Source: Pseudomonas sp. RC10 (lineage in GTDB: Bacteria; Pseudomonadota; Gammaproteobacteria; Pseudomonadales; Pseudomonadaceae). From it: a stretch of DNA of 64,000 nucleotides. The stretch is from assembly GCF_038397775.1 (NCBI RefSeq), contig NZ_CP151650.1:2170001-2234000 (forward strand). The letters are read 5' to 3'. A program made the position numbers and the translations under genes. A model generated the notes under the pieces. The model saw only the letters and a program-made list of their open reading frames with translations, made no database searches and was not told where the DNA came from. This document shows, piece by piece, positions 17,458 through 26,892 of the stretch; position 1 is the first letter of the stretch; each line of letters starts with the position of its first letter.

Positions 17458-20400
17458 ACGTCTCGAAGTTTTTCATCGACAGGCCCATCTTTGCCTGTGT
17501 GATTTCCGCGCTGATTCTGCTCGCAGGCATCGTGTCGGCGGTCAACATGCCGGTCTCCGAATACCCGCAGGTCATTCCGCCCTCAGTCGTGATCCATGCG
17601 CAGTACCCCGGCGCCAACGCCAAGACCATCGCCGAAACCGTCGCCGCGCCGCTCGAACAGTCCGTCAATGGCGTGCAGGACATGCTTTACATGGAGTCCA
17701 AGGCCAGTGGCGACGGGCATCTTTATCTGACCGTTACCTTCAAGCTGGGCACCGACCCGGACAGGGCGCAACAGCTGGTTCAGACCCGCGTCTCGCAAGC
17801 GCAGGCGCGATTGCCTGAAGACGTGCAACGACTGGGTGTCACGGCGATCAAGAACTCGCCCATCATCACCATCTCCGTACACATGGTTTCGCCGAAAGGC
17901 ACGTACGACAACAACTACGTCAGTAACTACGCCATTCTTCACGTGAAGGACCGTCTGGCGCGGATTGCCGGTGTGGGCGAAGTGTCGATCTGGGGCCCCG
18001 GCGGCTACGCCATGCGGGTGTGGCTGAACCCTGCGGCGCTGGCCGAGCGAGGGCTGAGCGCCAATGATGTGGCTGACGCCATTCGTCGTCAGAATATTCA
18101 GGCGGCCGTCGGTACCATCGGCAGCGCGCCGACACCCTCAAGCACCGCGTATCAGCTCAACGTCAACGCGGACGGGCGGCTCAAGACCCCCGACGAATTC
18201 AAGAGCATCGTCATCAAGTCTGACGCCCGAGGCGCGATCACTCGCCTGGGCGACGTCGCACGCGTCGAACTGGGCGCCGAGGACTACGGCATTCGGGCCA
18301 CTCTGGACAACGCGCCCGCCGTGGCCGTGACCGTGCAGGAAGCGCCTGGCGCCAATTCGTTGCAGATTTCCCGCGACGTGCACCGGGCCATGCAGGAGCT
18401 TGAAAAAGACTTCCCTCAGGACCTGATCTACCGCGTTGTTTACGAGCCGAGTCGCGCTGTGCAGAACGGCATCGATGCTGTGGTCGAGACGCTGCTGGAG
18501 TCGGTGGCGTTGGTGGTGCTGGTGGTGTTTCTGTTCCTGCAAACCTGGCGCGCGTCGATCATTCCGCTGCTCGCCGTGCCGATCTCGATTATCGGGACCT
18601 TCACCTTCCTGCTGTTGGCGGGTTATTCGATCAACACCCTGTCGCTGTTCGGTCTGGTGGTGGCCATCGGCATTGTGGTGGACGACGCCATCGTGGTGGT
18701 CGAGAACGTCGAGCGCAACATCGCCCGAGGGTTGAACCCCCGGGAGGCGACCTATCAGGCCATGCGTGAAGTCAGCGGACCGATCATCGCCATCGCCCTG
18801 ACACTCTCTGCCGTGTTCCTGCCGCTGGCGTTTCTCAGTGGCTTGACCGGTGAGTTCTACAAGCAGTTTGCGGTCACCATCGCCATCTCGACGCTGATCT
18901 CGGCGGTGAACTCGCTGACGTTGTCGCCAGCGCTGTCGGCCATGCTGCTCAAAGGGCACGGCCAGGCACCCGATGCAGTGACCCGTGTGACGAACAAGCT
19001 GTTCGGTCGATTCTTCAAGCGCTTCAACCGCACGTTCGATCGGGGCTCTGAACACTATGGCGGCAGCATCGGCGGTGTGGTGAAACGCAAAGGCGGCATG
19101 CTGGTGGTGTACGCCGCCTTGCTGGCAGCGACCTGGTGGCTGACAGGCCATGTCCCTGGCGGCTTCGTGCCCGCTCAGGATAAAGAGTACCTGGTGAGTC
19201 TGGCGCAGTTGCCCCAAGGTTCGACGCTGGATCGCACCGAAGCGATCATGAACCGCATGAACGAAATGGCCCTCAAGCACCCTGCGGTCATGGGTACCTC
19301 GGGTTACAGCGGCCTGTCGATCAACGCAGTGACCAAAAGCTCCAGCACTGCGCTGAGCTTCGTGCTGCTCAAGCCATTCAAGGACCGCCAAGGCATCAGT
19401 GCCAATCAGGTGGCCGCCGACCTGGCGCAAGAGTTCAGCACCATCGGCAACGCGTTCACCGGTATCTTCCCACCGCCGCCGGTGTACGGCCTCGGGACGT
19501 TGGGCGGCTTCAAGCTGCAAATCGAAGACCGCGCAGACATGGGCTACGAAGAGCTTTACAAAGCTACGCAAGCGTTCATCAAAAAGGCTTCTGAAGCACC
19601 GGAGCTTGGCCCGTTGTTCACTACCTACACGGTGAACGTGCCGCAACTGAAGCTCGATATCGACCGTGCGAAAGCGCAGCAATTGGGCGTTGACACTCCC
19701 GCGGTGTTCAACACGCTGCAAGCCTTCCTGGGTTCGTACTATGTCAACGACTTCAACTTCCTGGGTCGTGTCTATCAGGTACGGATGCAGGCTGACAGTC
19801 AATTCCGCGCCAAGCCCGACGACATTGGCCAGCTGCATGTCCGCAGCCAGTTCGGCGACATGGTGCCGATCGCTTCGGTGGCGAAGATCAGCCAGACCTA
19901 CGGCCCGGATCAGGTCGTGCGTTACAACGGCTTCACCGCCGCTGACCTGGGCGGAAGTCCTGCGCCCGGCTACTCATCGGACCAGGCGATGGCAGCGATT
20001 CAGCGGATCGCCTCTGAAACCTTGCCAGCAGGCATGACCTACGAATGGACGGACCTGACCTACCAGCAAATCATCGCGGGCAATACGGCGATCTGGATTC
20101 TGCCGCTCTGCGTGCTGCTGGTGTTCTTCGTGCTGGCCGCTCAATACGAGAGCCTGACCCTGCCGCTGGCGATCATCCTGATCATCCCGATGAGCATTTT
20201 TTCGGCATTGCTCGGCGTGTGGCTGACCAAGGGGGACAACAACATTTTCACCCAGATCGGCTTGATCGTACTGGTCGGCCTGGCGTCGAAAAACGCGATT
20301 CTGATCGTCGAGTTCGCCCGTGAGCTGGAGATGGCCGGGAAGTCCACGGTCCAGGCGGTCATCGAGGCGTGCCGCTTGCGTCTGCGGCCGATTCTGATGA

Positions 20401-20660
20401 CGTCGATGGCCTTCATCATGGGCGTGATTCCCTTGGTCATGTCGTCGGGCGCCGGTTCTGAAATGCGCCAGGCAATGGGCATCTCGGTGTTCTTCGGGAT
20501 GATCGGCGTGACCTTCTTCGGGCTGTTCCTCACGCCGCTGTTCTACGTGGTGGTCCGCGCCCTCAGCGGTGGCAAGCCCCTGCGCAGCGCGACCCATCAC
20601 GAAGCACCTGCGCTCGTTCCTCATCATCACGATCAACCGCAGCCGGAGCGTCTGGCATGA
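17454..20660 (+). CDS. RND efflux inner-membrane transporter (MexF/HAE1 family)
   Basis: Proton-driven multidrug exporter of 1068 residues, typical length. It starts NVSKFFIDRPIFA, and the TM4 proton-relay acidic pair is in GIVVDDAIVVVENVERN (near 404-420). Two large periplasmic loops and twelve membrane segments fit the family. The GTG start overlaps the adaptor stop by 4 bases, and its own stop overlaps the channel gene start by 4. It is closest in feel to the MexF class, whose substrates include chloramphenicol, quinolones and nitrosated or aromatic metabolites. The neighbouring flavin reductase hints at electrophile stress. Confidence 0.93.
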   Translation: MNVSKFFIDRPIFACVISALILLAGIVSAVNMPVSEYPQVIPPSVVIHAQYPGANAKTIAETVAAPLEQSVNGVQDMLYMESKASGDGHLYLTVTFKLGTDPDRAQQLVQTRVSQAQARLPEDVQRLGVTAIKNSPIITISVHMVSPKGTYDNNYVSNYAILHVKDRLARIAGVGEVSIWGPGGYAMRVWLNPAALAERGLSANDVADAIRRQNIQAAVGTIGSAPTPSSTAYQLNVNADGRLKTPDEFKSIVIKSDARGAITRLGDVARVELGAEDYGIRATLDNAPAVAVTVQEAPGANSLQISRDVHRAMQELEKDFPQDLIYRVVYEPSRAVQNGIDAVVETLLESVALVVLVVFLFLQTWRASIIPLLAVPISIIGTFTFLLLAGYSINTLSLFGLVVAIGIVVDDAIVVVENVERNIARGLNPREATYQAMREVSGPIIAIALTLSAVFLPLAFLSGLTGEFYKQFAVTIAISTLISAVNSLTLSPALSAMLLKGHGQAPDAVTRVTNKLFGRFFKRFNRTFDRGSEHYGGSIGGVVKRKGGMLVVYAALLAATWWLTGHVPGGFVPAQDKEYLVSLAQLPQGSTLDRTEAIMNRMNEMALKHPAVMGTSGYSGLSINAVTKSSSTALSFVLLKPFKDRQGISANQVAADLAQEFSTIGNAFTGIFPPPPVYGLGTLGGFKLQIEDRADMGYEELYKATQAFIKKASEAPELGPLFTTYTVNVPQLKLDIDRAKAQQLGVDTPAVFNTLQAFLGSYYVNDFNFLGRVYQVRMQADSQFRAKPDDIGQLHVRSQFGDMVPIASVAKISQTYGPDQVVRYNGFTAADLGGSPAPGYSSDQAMAAIQRIASETLPAGMTYEWTDLTYQQIIAGNTAIWILPLCVLLVFFVLAAQYESLTLPLAIILIIPMSIFSALLGVWLTKGDNNIFTQIGLIVLVGLASKNAILIVEFARELEMAGKSTVQAVIEACRLRLRPILMTSMAFIMGVIPLVMSSGAGSEMRQAMGISVFFGMIGVTFFGLFLTPLFYVVVRALSGGKPLRSATHHEAPALVPHHHDQPQPERLA

Positions 20661-22213
20661 CTTATTCAATCCATGCAGGCGGGCGTTCGGCTCGTACGCC
20701 TCGAAATCTGCTCAGCCTGGCGATCGGGCTGGCGCTGCTGTCGGCCTGTTCGGTGACGCCCGTCGAGCAACGCCCCGACGTGCAGGTGCCTGCGCAGTTC
20801 GTCGAGGCCGGTCAGTCATCCGCCGCGCCGCTGACGCCGTCGGAAACCCCCGGTCGCTGGCAACCCGCCGCCCCTGCAGATGCCCAAAAGCCTTCGCCCT
20901 GGTGGACGATCATGAGCGACCCTGTCCTTGAACGATTGGAAGCTCAGGCACTGGCGGCCAACCCGGACGTCAGCATCGCGATGGCGCGACTCAAACAGGC
21001 CCGTGCGTTGACGGCCCGCAGTGAGTCGGCGCGTTTCCCTGATGTTGACGCAGGCTTCGGTCCCACCCGCCAGCGCACCTCGGGCGCTGCGGACGGGCGC
21101 GGCGATGGCGAACCGGGCACCACGCAAACCCTGTGGCGGGCCCAGGCCACGGTGGCCTATGAGGTCGACCTGTTCGGCCGCGTTTCCGCCAGCATCGAAG
21201 CCGCTGAAGCCGACGCCGCCCAGCAACAGGCGCTGGCGGACCAGATGCTGTTGCTGATTCAGGCCAATGTTGCCCGCACCTATTTCAGCCTGCGCCAACT
21301 GGAGGGCGAACGCCGGTTGCTGGAGGAAACGGTGACGCTGCGCGACAACACCGCGAAGCTGCTGGTGCGACGGCTCGACAACGGCGCCGTGGCGAATTAC
21401 GTGGTCGACCAGGCGCAAACCGAGCTGTATTCCGCCCGCGCTGAACAACTGGCGGTCGAGCAGCAATACGCGTTGACGGCCCACGCGCTGGCCACCTTGC
21501 TGGGTCAGGCACCGTCAGCGTTTTCGGTGGAAGGGACACCGCTGAATCCGATCACCGTTCAACTGCCGCCGGGCCTGCCTTCGACGTTACTGGAGCGTCG
21601 CCCTGACATCGCCGCTGCCGAGCGCGCCATGGCCGCCGAGAACGCCCGGATCGGCGTGGCGAAAGCGGCGTTTTTCCCGTCGTTGTCGCTGACCGGCGCG
21701 CTGGGCTACGAGTCCACGGACCTGGGCAATCTGACGAATTGGTCGCAGCGCACCTTCCTGTTGGGGCCTTTGGTGGGCACGGCGTTGAACCTGCCGATCT
21801 TCGACGGCGGGCGGCGCAAGGCCGACATGGCCCGCGCCCGTGCCGTTTACGAGGAACGGGTGGGCGAGTACCGCAAGACTGTGTTGCAGGCGTTCCGCGA
21901 AGTCGAGGATGCCCTCGTTTCCATGCGCACGCTGGACGCGCGAATCGTTCATCAACAGGGTGCGCAAGAGGCCTCGTCCCGTGTAGCCCGTTCGGCCAAG
22001 TCCCGTTTCGACGAAGGTGACGTGGACTATCTGGTCGTGGTCGATGCCGAGCGCACGTTGCTGCGTAACCGGCAATTGTTGATCCAGTCCGAAGGGGCGC
22101 GGGCGCGAGCGACGGTGGACCTGGTGCGCGCCCTCGGCGGTGGATGGCAGGCCGATGAGCGCCAGCAGGCGGGTGGGGTCGTCGATTCGCAGCAACAGGA
22201 TCGTCGGGGTTGA
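20657..22213 (+). CDS. RND efflux outer-membrane lipoprotein channel (OprM/OprN/NodT family)
   Basis: TolC-like outer-membrane factor of 518 residues. The lipobox LLSACS (Cys near 31) indicates a lipoprotein. Two duplicated OEP repeats cover about 95-290 and 300-495, with the family segment PSTLLERRPDIAAAERAM near 312. It completes the tripartite pump with the two preceding genes and is translationally coupled to the transporter gene. Confidence 0.92.
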   Translation: MTYSIHAGGRSARTPRNLLSLAIGLALLSACSVTPVEQRPDVQVPAQFVEAGQSSAAPLTPSETPGRWQPAAPADAQKPSPWWTIMSDPVLERLEAQALAANPDVSIAMARLKQARALTARSESARFPDVDAGFGPTRQRTSGAADGRGDGEPGTTQTLWRAQATVAYEVDLFGRVSASIEAAEADAAQQQALADQMLLLIQANVARTYFSLRQLEGERRLLEETVTLRDNTAKLLVRRLDNGAVANYVVDQAQTELYSARAEQLAVEQQYALTAHALATLLGQAPSAFSVEGTPLNPITVQLPPGLPSTLLERRPDIAAAERAMAAENARIGVAKAAFFPSLSLTGALGYESTDLGNLTNWSQRTFLLGPLVGTALNLPIFDGGRRKADMARARAVYEERVGEYRKTVLQAFREVEDALVSMRTLDARIVHQQGAQEASSRVARSAKSRFDEGDVDYLVVVDAERTLLRNRQLLIQSEGARARATVDLVRALGGGWQADERQQAGGVVDSQQQDRRG

Positions 22214-22216
22214 TTC

Positions 22217-22241
22217 AGCGTCAGCCCCGGTGGCTGACGCT
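22217..22241 (+). terminator. Hairpin after the RND operon
   Basis: Perfect 10-bp stem (22217-22226 with 22232-22241), 5-base loop, beginning 3 bases after the channel stop. A further palindrome CGTTCGAACG follows at 22242-22251. The T-run is missing, but stem strength and position support transcript-end formation. Confidence 0.6.
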
Positions 22242-22274
22242 CGTTCGAACGTTGTGTGATGGGAGATTGGTGTT

Positions 22275-23363
22275 ATGTCCGTTTCAGATTTATTCAAACC
22301 GCTGACGCTGCTTCACGGGCCGGCGATGCGCAACCGCTTCATGCTGGCGCCGCTGACCAACCAGCAAAGTGACCACGACGGCACGGCCACTGAGTTCGAT
22401 CAGCGGTGGATGGAACAGATCGGCCAAGGGGGTTACGGCCTGGTTCAGACCTGTGCCACTTACGTAGAAGCCAGCGGCATTGGTTTCGAGCGGCAGTTGG
22501 GGATCAACTGCGACGCACAGCTGGAAGGCCTGACCAAAATGGCCCGCGCGATCCGCGAAGGCGGCGGGTTGTCGGCGGTGCAGCTGCACCATGCCGGGCA
22601 TCGCGCCAATCCGCTGATCGGCGGCATTCCGGCGCCTGCGTCGAATCACACGGTGCCGGGAGTCCGGGCATTGACCACCGAACAGGTCGAGCGCATCCGC
22701 GACAGCTTCATCGCCGGTGCGGTGAGGGCAGAAACGGCCGGCTTCGACGGCGTGGCGATCCACGGCGCCTTTGGCTGGATTCTGTCGGAGTTCATGTCGC
22801 CGCTGTACAACGACCGCACGGATCAATACGGCGGCAGCGTCGAGAATCGCGCCCGCCTGACGATTGAAGTCATGGAGGGCATTCGTCGAGCGTGCGGCCC
22901 TGATTTCCAGATCGGCTGGCGCCTGTCCGTCGAACGTTACGGACTGTTGCTGGATGAGCTGCGGGACATCACCGCCGACATCCTTCGCCGGGAATTGATC
23001 GACTACCTCGACCTGGCCCTGTGGGATTCCGCGCAGATCGTCCAGGAGGGCACGTTCAAGGGGCAGAGCATGCTCAGCGTGTTCACGGAACTGCCCCGCG
23101 GCGGGGTGCGAGTAGGAGCGGCGGGGAAAATCATGACGGCCCAACGCGCAGGGGAGTTGATGGATCAAGGCTGCGATTTCGTGTTGATCGGCCGCGCCAG
23201 CATTCTCCAGCGGGATTTTCCGCGTCAAGTCTGGGAAAACCCGGCCTACGAAAGCCCGAAACTGCCGGTGCCTGCGCAGTATTTGCGTGACGGCGGATTG
23301 AGCGAGCGTTTCATCAATCACATGCGCGGCTGGCAGAGCTTTGTCATCCGGGGAAGCCTGTGA
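22275..23363 (+). CDS. NADH:flavin oxidoreductase, Old Yellow Enzyme family
   Basis: FMN TIM-barrel enzyme of 362 residues. Family marks are MRNRFMLAPLTN, RTDQYGGSVENRARL and the FMN phosphate-binding GKIMTAQRAGELM and FVLIGRASI. The usual substrate-anchoring pair H-x-x-N/H reads HGAF (His163, Phe166), so the second residue is lost. This may change or weaken enone binding. It follows the RND operon by 61 bases with a strong hairpin between, so it may be co-regulated but separately transcribed. Reduction of electrophilic enones or quinones is likely. Confidence 0.87.
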   Translation: MSVSDLFKPLTLLHGPAMRNRFMLAPLTNQQSDHDGTATEFDQRWMEQIGQGGYGLVQTCATYVEASGIGFERQLGINCDAQLEGLTKMARAIREGGGLSAVQLHHAGHRANPLIGGIPAPASNHTVPGVRALTTEQVERIRDSFIAGAVRAETAGFDGVAIHGAFGWILSEFMSPLYNDRTDQYGGSVENRARLTIEVMEGIRRACGPDFQIGWRLSVERYGLLLDELRDITADILRRELIDYLDLALWDSAQIVQEGTFKGQSMLSVFTELPRGGVRVGAAGKIMTAQRAGELMDQGCDFVLIGRASILQRDFPRQVWENPAYESPKLPVPAQYLRDGGLSERFINHMRGWQSFVIRGSL

Positions 23364-23381
23364 GCGTGCAGAGGGCGGCCC

Positions 23382-23678
23382 ATGCCGATTGACGGCCAGC
23401 ACTTCCAGAAATTCGACCTCAATTCGCTGGTCACCTTCCTGATGGTGTATCAGGAAGGGGGCGTGTCGAAGGCGGCCCATGTCTTGAACGTGACGCAGCC
23501 AGCGGTCAGCAATGTGCTCAGCAAGTTGCGAAAGCGCTTTGACGATCCGCTGTTCGTGCCGTGCGGGCGTCACGTGCGGCCCACCACCAAGGCTGAGTGG
23601 ATTGCGCAGACGCTCGCCCCGGCGCTGGTGATCGTGCAGACGATCATCGCCGAGAGTGCTGAGGAGGAACGGCCGTGA
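23382..23678 (+). CDS. Short LysR-type protein with DNA-binding domain only
   Basis: Reading frame of 98 codons with a full LysR HTH (FDLNSLVTFLMVYQEGGVSK, then AAHVLNVTQPAVSNVLSKLR) and the first turn of the linker helix, ending where an effector domain would begin. The stop overlaps the GTG of the next LysR gene by 4 bases (GTGA at 23675). It may be the remnant of a longer gene after a deletion joined it to its neighbour, or a working mini-regulator or dimerisation partner. The HTH sequence shows no damage. Confidence 0.6.
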   Translation: MPIDGQHFQKFDLNSLVTFLMVYQEGGVSKAAHVLNVTQPAVSNVLSKLRKRFDDPLFVPCGRHVRPTTKAEWIAQTLAPALVIVQTIIAESAEEERP

Positions 23679-24622
23679 TCAACAAATTGCTGGCGATGGA
23701 AGTCTTCGTTCAGGTCGTGGACACCGGAGGATTCACCCGCGCCGCCGAAACCCTGAAGTTGCCCAAGGCGACGGTGACGACCCTTATCCAGTCTTTGGAA
23801 GCGTCGTTGTCGGTCAAGCTGCTCAACCGGACGACCCGGCACGTCGGCGTCACCGCCGAGGGCGCATCGTTCTACGAGCGCTGTTTGCGCATTCTGTCGG
23901 AGGTGCGTGACGCCGAAGACGCCGTTTCCCTTCACAGGCTCAGCCCCTCGGGGCGCTTGCGGGCCGACGTACCCACGGGCCTGGCCAGCGAGGTGATCAT
24001 TCCGGCGCTGCCGGATTTTTTCGAACGCTACCCCGACATTCGCCTGGAGCTGGGGTGCAGCGACCGGCCCGTGGACCTTTTGGAGGAAGGCGTGGACTGC
24101 GCCATTCGTGGCGGTCGGCAGCTGGCCGATTCTCGCTTGATCGCCCGCAGTGTCGGCACCATGCATTACGCCACTTGCGCTTCGCCCGCGTACCTCGAAC
24201 GCCACGGACGTCCGCTGCACCCCAACGACCTGGTCCATCACCGCTGCGTCAATTATTTCTCCGCACGCACCGGCAAGACGTTCGACTGGTATTTCACCCG
24301 AGCGGAAGAGCGCGTGCAGGTGGCCCTGTCCAGCCACATCGCCTTGAGCGACAGCTATGCCTACACCGCCGCTGGCCTCTCAGGTCTGGGCATCGTGCAA
24401 ATGGCCGATTTTTTGATGACCCCTTGGGTGAGAGACGGGCGACTGGTGACAGTGCTGGATGACTGGGCCAACGAGCCGCTGCCGGTGTACGCGGTGTACC
24501 CCGAAAATCGCCACCTCTCGACCAAGGTGCGGGTGTTCGTCGACTGGATCGCCGAACTGTTCGCCAACACCGGCACCTTGCGCCGGGAGCCGTCGACGGT
24601 TGCAGGACAAAGTACCCGCTGA
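23675..24622 (+). CDS. LysR family transcriptional regulator
   Basis: Full-length LysR regulator of 315 residues, CrgA-like. The HTH region FTRAAETLKLPKATVTTLIQ is at about 20-40, followed by LLNRTTRHVGVT, and the effector-binding domain runs from about 90 to 300. The GTG start overlaps the stop of the 98-codon LysR frame and GAGGA lies upstream at 23660-23664. It may regulate the flavin reductase and the RND system nearby, or the minus-strand glutathione transferase; the target is not visible. Confidence 0.88.
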   Translation: MINKLLAMEVFVQVVDTGGFTRAAETLKLPKATVTTLIQSLEASLSVKLLNRTTRHVGVTAEGASFYERCLRILSEVRDAEDAVSLHRLSPSGRLRADVPTGLASEVIIPALPDFFERYPDIRLELGCSDRPVDLLEEGVDCAIRGGRQLADSRLIARSVGTMHYATCASPAYLERHGRPLHPNDLVHHRCVNYFSARTGKTFDWYFTRAEERVQVALSSHIALSDSYAYTAAGLSGLGIVQMADFLMTPWVRDGRLVTVLDDWANEPLPVYAVYPENRHLSTKVRVFVDWIAELFANTGTLRREPSTVAGQSTR

Positions 24623-24632
24623 AGCGCTTTGC

Positions 24633-25502
24633 CTATTTCAGCAAGGCATCGAAATCCGCAGCGTCGTGACGCTCACGCAGGGTCGTTCCCGGTGCGCCGG
24701 ACGTGCGATTGACGAGGCGGCCGCGGGCCACGGCGGGCCGTGCGGCAATGGCGTGATACCAGCGCATCAGGTGGGTGTATTCCTCGACCGCGAGAAAGGC
24801 GTGGGTGCCGTAGACCCCGAACAGACTGCCCGGATGCCAGGGCCACACGGCCATGTCGGCGATGGTGTATCGATCCCCCGCCAGGTATTCGTGGGAGGCC
24901 AGGTGGGTGTCCAGCACATGCAGCTGGCGTTTGGTTTCCATGGCGTAGCGGTCAATGGCGTACTCGATTTTGATCGGTGCATAGGCATAGAAATGGCCCA
25001 GTCCACCGCCCACGAATGGCGCCGTGCCCATCTGCCACATCAGCCAGTTGAAGGTCTCGGAACGTGCACGTGGCTCGCTCGGGAGAAAGGCGCCGAAGCG
25101 TTCTGCGAGGTAGACCATGATGGAACCGCTTTCGAAGACCGGTAGGGCAGGGTTCATCGAGTGATCCACCAGCGCCGGAATTTTCGAATTGGGGTTGATG
25201 CCGACGAAACCACTGCCGAACTGGTCGCCCTTGAAAATATCGATCAGCCACGCGTCGTACTCGGCGCCTTCGTGTCCGAGGGCGAGCAATTCTTCCAGCA
25301 GAATCGTCACTTTCTGGCCGTTGGGCGTGCCCTGGGAATACAACTGAAGCGGGTGCTTGCCCACCGGCAGCGCCTGTTCGAAGCGTGCGCCCGAGTCGGC
25401 GCGGTTGATGCTTGCGAATTGGCCGCCGTACACCGTTTTCGGCTGCCACACGGCGTCAGGCAGGTACCCGGCGGGCTGGTTCTCTTGCGCGTTATCGGTC
25501 AT
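24633..25502 (-). CDS. yghU: YghU-type glutathione S-transferase
   Basis: GST of 289 residues with the extended N-terminus of the Nu class (YghU/YfcG), which act as disulfide-bond reductases using glutathione. Visible are HPLQLYSQGTPNGQKVTILLEE, of which LYSQGTPNGQKV is the thioredoxin-fold start, NPNSKIPALVD with the cis-Pro, and the helical C-terminal domain with YAMETKRQLHVLD. It converges on the LysR gene (10-base gap) and lies 199 bases downstream of the SMP-30 gene on the same strand. Confidence 0.87.
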   Translation of the reverse strand: MTDNAQENQPAGYLPDAVWQPKTVYGGQFASINRADSGARFEQALPVGKHPLQLYSQGTPNGQKVTILLEELLALGHEGAEYDAWLIDIFKGDQFGSGFVGINPNSKIPALVDHSMNPALPVFESGSIMVYLAERFGAFLPSEPRARSETFNWLMWQMGTAPFVGGGLGHFYAYAPIKIEYAIDRYAMETKRQLHVLDTHLASHEYLAGDRYTIADMAVWPWHPGSLFGVYGTHAFLAVEEYTHLMRWYHAIAARPAVARGRLVNRTSGAPGTTLRERHDAADFDALLK

Positions 25503-25653
25503 GGCTCACTCCGTGAAATCCTGAAGGATGGGCGGTCAGGAAAAGGGAAAGCAGGGGCCGCTCAACAGGGCTGAACGGCATGAGGAAACTCTATCGAGTC
25601 GGGAAAAACCCTTATACGGGCAGAGGACGAAATGAGTGTTCAGGGGACTGAAC

Positions 25654-25676
25654 AATCCCGTCGTTGCGACGGGATT
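25654..25676 (-). terminator. Hairpin after the SMP-30 gene
   Basis: Perfect 10-bp stem AATCCCGTCG/CGACGGGATT with a 3-base loop, 25 bases beyond the SMP-30 stop on the minus strand. It probably separates SMP-30 from the glutathione transferase gene. Confidence 0.6.
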
Positions 25677-25701
25677 TGCCGGGGCTTGAGAGGGCAGGCG
25701 A

Positions 25702-26721
25702 CTACCAGTGAACCATCGGCAACCCCGCCACCGGGGATTTGAAATACGGAATGCGATCGCCCCGCAGCGTGCCGATGTACACCGTGGACAGGTCGGCGCC
25801 GCCAAAGGTGATGCTGGTGAACCAGGGCGCGACGGTGCCGCCGCACGCCAACATCAAGTCTGCGGTGGCCTTGTCTTCTGCGAACGCGGCGAGCAGGGCC
25901 TTGCCTTCGGCACTGCCGTTGTCGTCGTCGAGGATGATCTTCATGTCACCCTGGGGCGTGATCGCGAACACCCGGTCCAGCATGATGTGCGTTCCCCACA
26001 GGTTGCCGAAGGCGTCGAAGGTGATGCCGTCGATGAAGCCGTTGTGATTCGAGGGGCCGAACACTTCGCGATCCACCAGCGACCCGTCTTCGAGCACACG
26101 CAATCGGGTCACGCGCATGCCACAGGTTTCGGCGACGTACAGCCATTCCTCGTTGGCATCGAGCCTGATTTCGTTGGTGAAGTGAAACCCTTCGGCCACG
26201 ACCCGCAGCACGCCGTGCTGGTACAGCGCAATGTAGCCGTCTGAAATGGTGGGGCTCATGGCCGTCATCCAGTTCACTGTTCGGGTGGAAATCGTCATCC
26301 AGATGCGGTCCTTGCTGTCCCGCAGCACGAAGTTGACCTTGCCGATAGGGAGGCCATCGATCGTGTCGGCCATGACGCTGAAATCCCCCTGACGGCTCAT
26401 CAACTCCAACCGGTCCGTGCCAAAGTTGGAAATGATGATGTCGCCGTTGCGGGCGAACGCCAGGCCGTTGGGCAAACTGCCGGTGGTCAGTCGAGAGGCC
26501 TCTTCGGAGGGGTTCGACACCGTGGCGCTCGTCGTTTGTTTGGGAAGAATCAACTGCTGGCTGCCGTCGGGCTGAATGTGCACCACGCCACCCCGGGCGT
26601 CCGCTGTCCATAAAGAACCGTCCCGCTCGGCCAGAATGCATTCCGGGCGCTGTAACTTATGACCGATGTAATGAAGATCGTCAGTGGTGACGATAAAAGA
26701 ATCTATTGGATTGCCAGGCAT
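25702..26721 (-). CDS. SMP-30/gluconolactonase family protein
   Basis: Six-bladed beta-propeller lactonase of 339 residues. RPECILAERDGSLWTADARGG near 24-45 carries the first metal-ligand Glu of the family, and later blades include NGLAFARNGDIIISNFGTD and NGFIDGITFDAFGNLW. Members hydrolyse sugar or aromatic-derived lactones using a divalent cation. It is divergent from a NodD/NahR-like LysR gene (171 bases) at the edge of an aromatic-type catabolic cluster, so it may open a lactone intermediate there. Confidence 0.85.
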   Translation of the reverse strand: MPGNPIDSFIVTTDDLHYIGHKLQRPECILAERDGSLWTADARGGVVHIQPDGSQQLILPKQTTSATVSNPSEEASRLTTGSLPNGLAFARNGDIIISNFGTDRLELMSRQGDFSVMADTIDGLPIGKVNFVLRDSKDRIWMTISTRTVNWMTAMSPTISDGYIALYQHGVLRVVAEGFHFTNEIRLDANEEWLYVAETCGMRVTRLRVLEDGSLVDREVFGPSNHNGFIDGITFDAFGNLWGTHIMLDRVFAITPQGDMKIILDDDNGSAEGKALLAAFAEDKATADLMLACGGTVAPWFTSITFGGADLSTVYIGTLRGDRIPYFKSPVAGLPMVHW

Positions 26722-26846
26722 CGAACAATACCCCTGTTTATTATCATTGTGAGTGATGAAAGTTGTCGGTAACCGACCGCCAGGATTGAAAAATCCCAGT
26801 GGGAAGGGTAGGCTTCCGACCGTGTATTGAGGAATGGATTAGATCA

Positions 26847-26866
26847 ATACCACGCGTGGACCGTAT
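26847..26866. promoter_or_regulatory. LysR-type operator candidate between SMP-30 and lysR
   Basis: ATAC-N12-GTAT inverted repeat (26847-26866) overlapping the perfect palindrome CCACGCGTGG (26850-26859), located 27 bases before the LysR start in the divergent region. It fits the placement of a LysR autoregulatory site. Confidence 0.45.
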
Positions 26867-26892
26867 AAATATAAGAACAGAGGAGAGGGGCG

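Noticed and set aside
18138..19838. 566-codon minus-strand frame
   Set aside because: Antisense to the RND transporter; His/Arg/Gln-rich composition typical of shadow frames in GC-rich genes.
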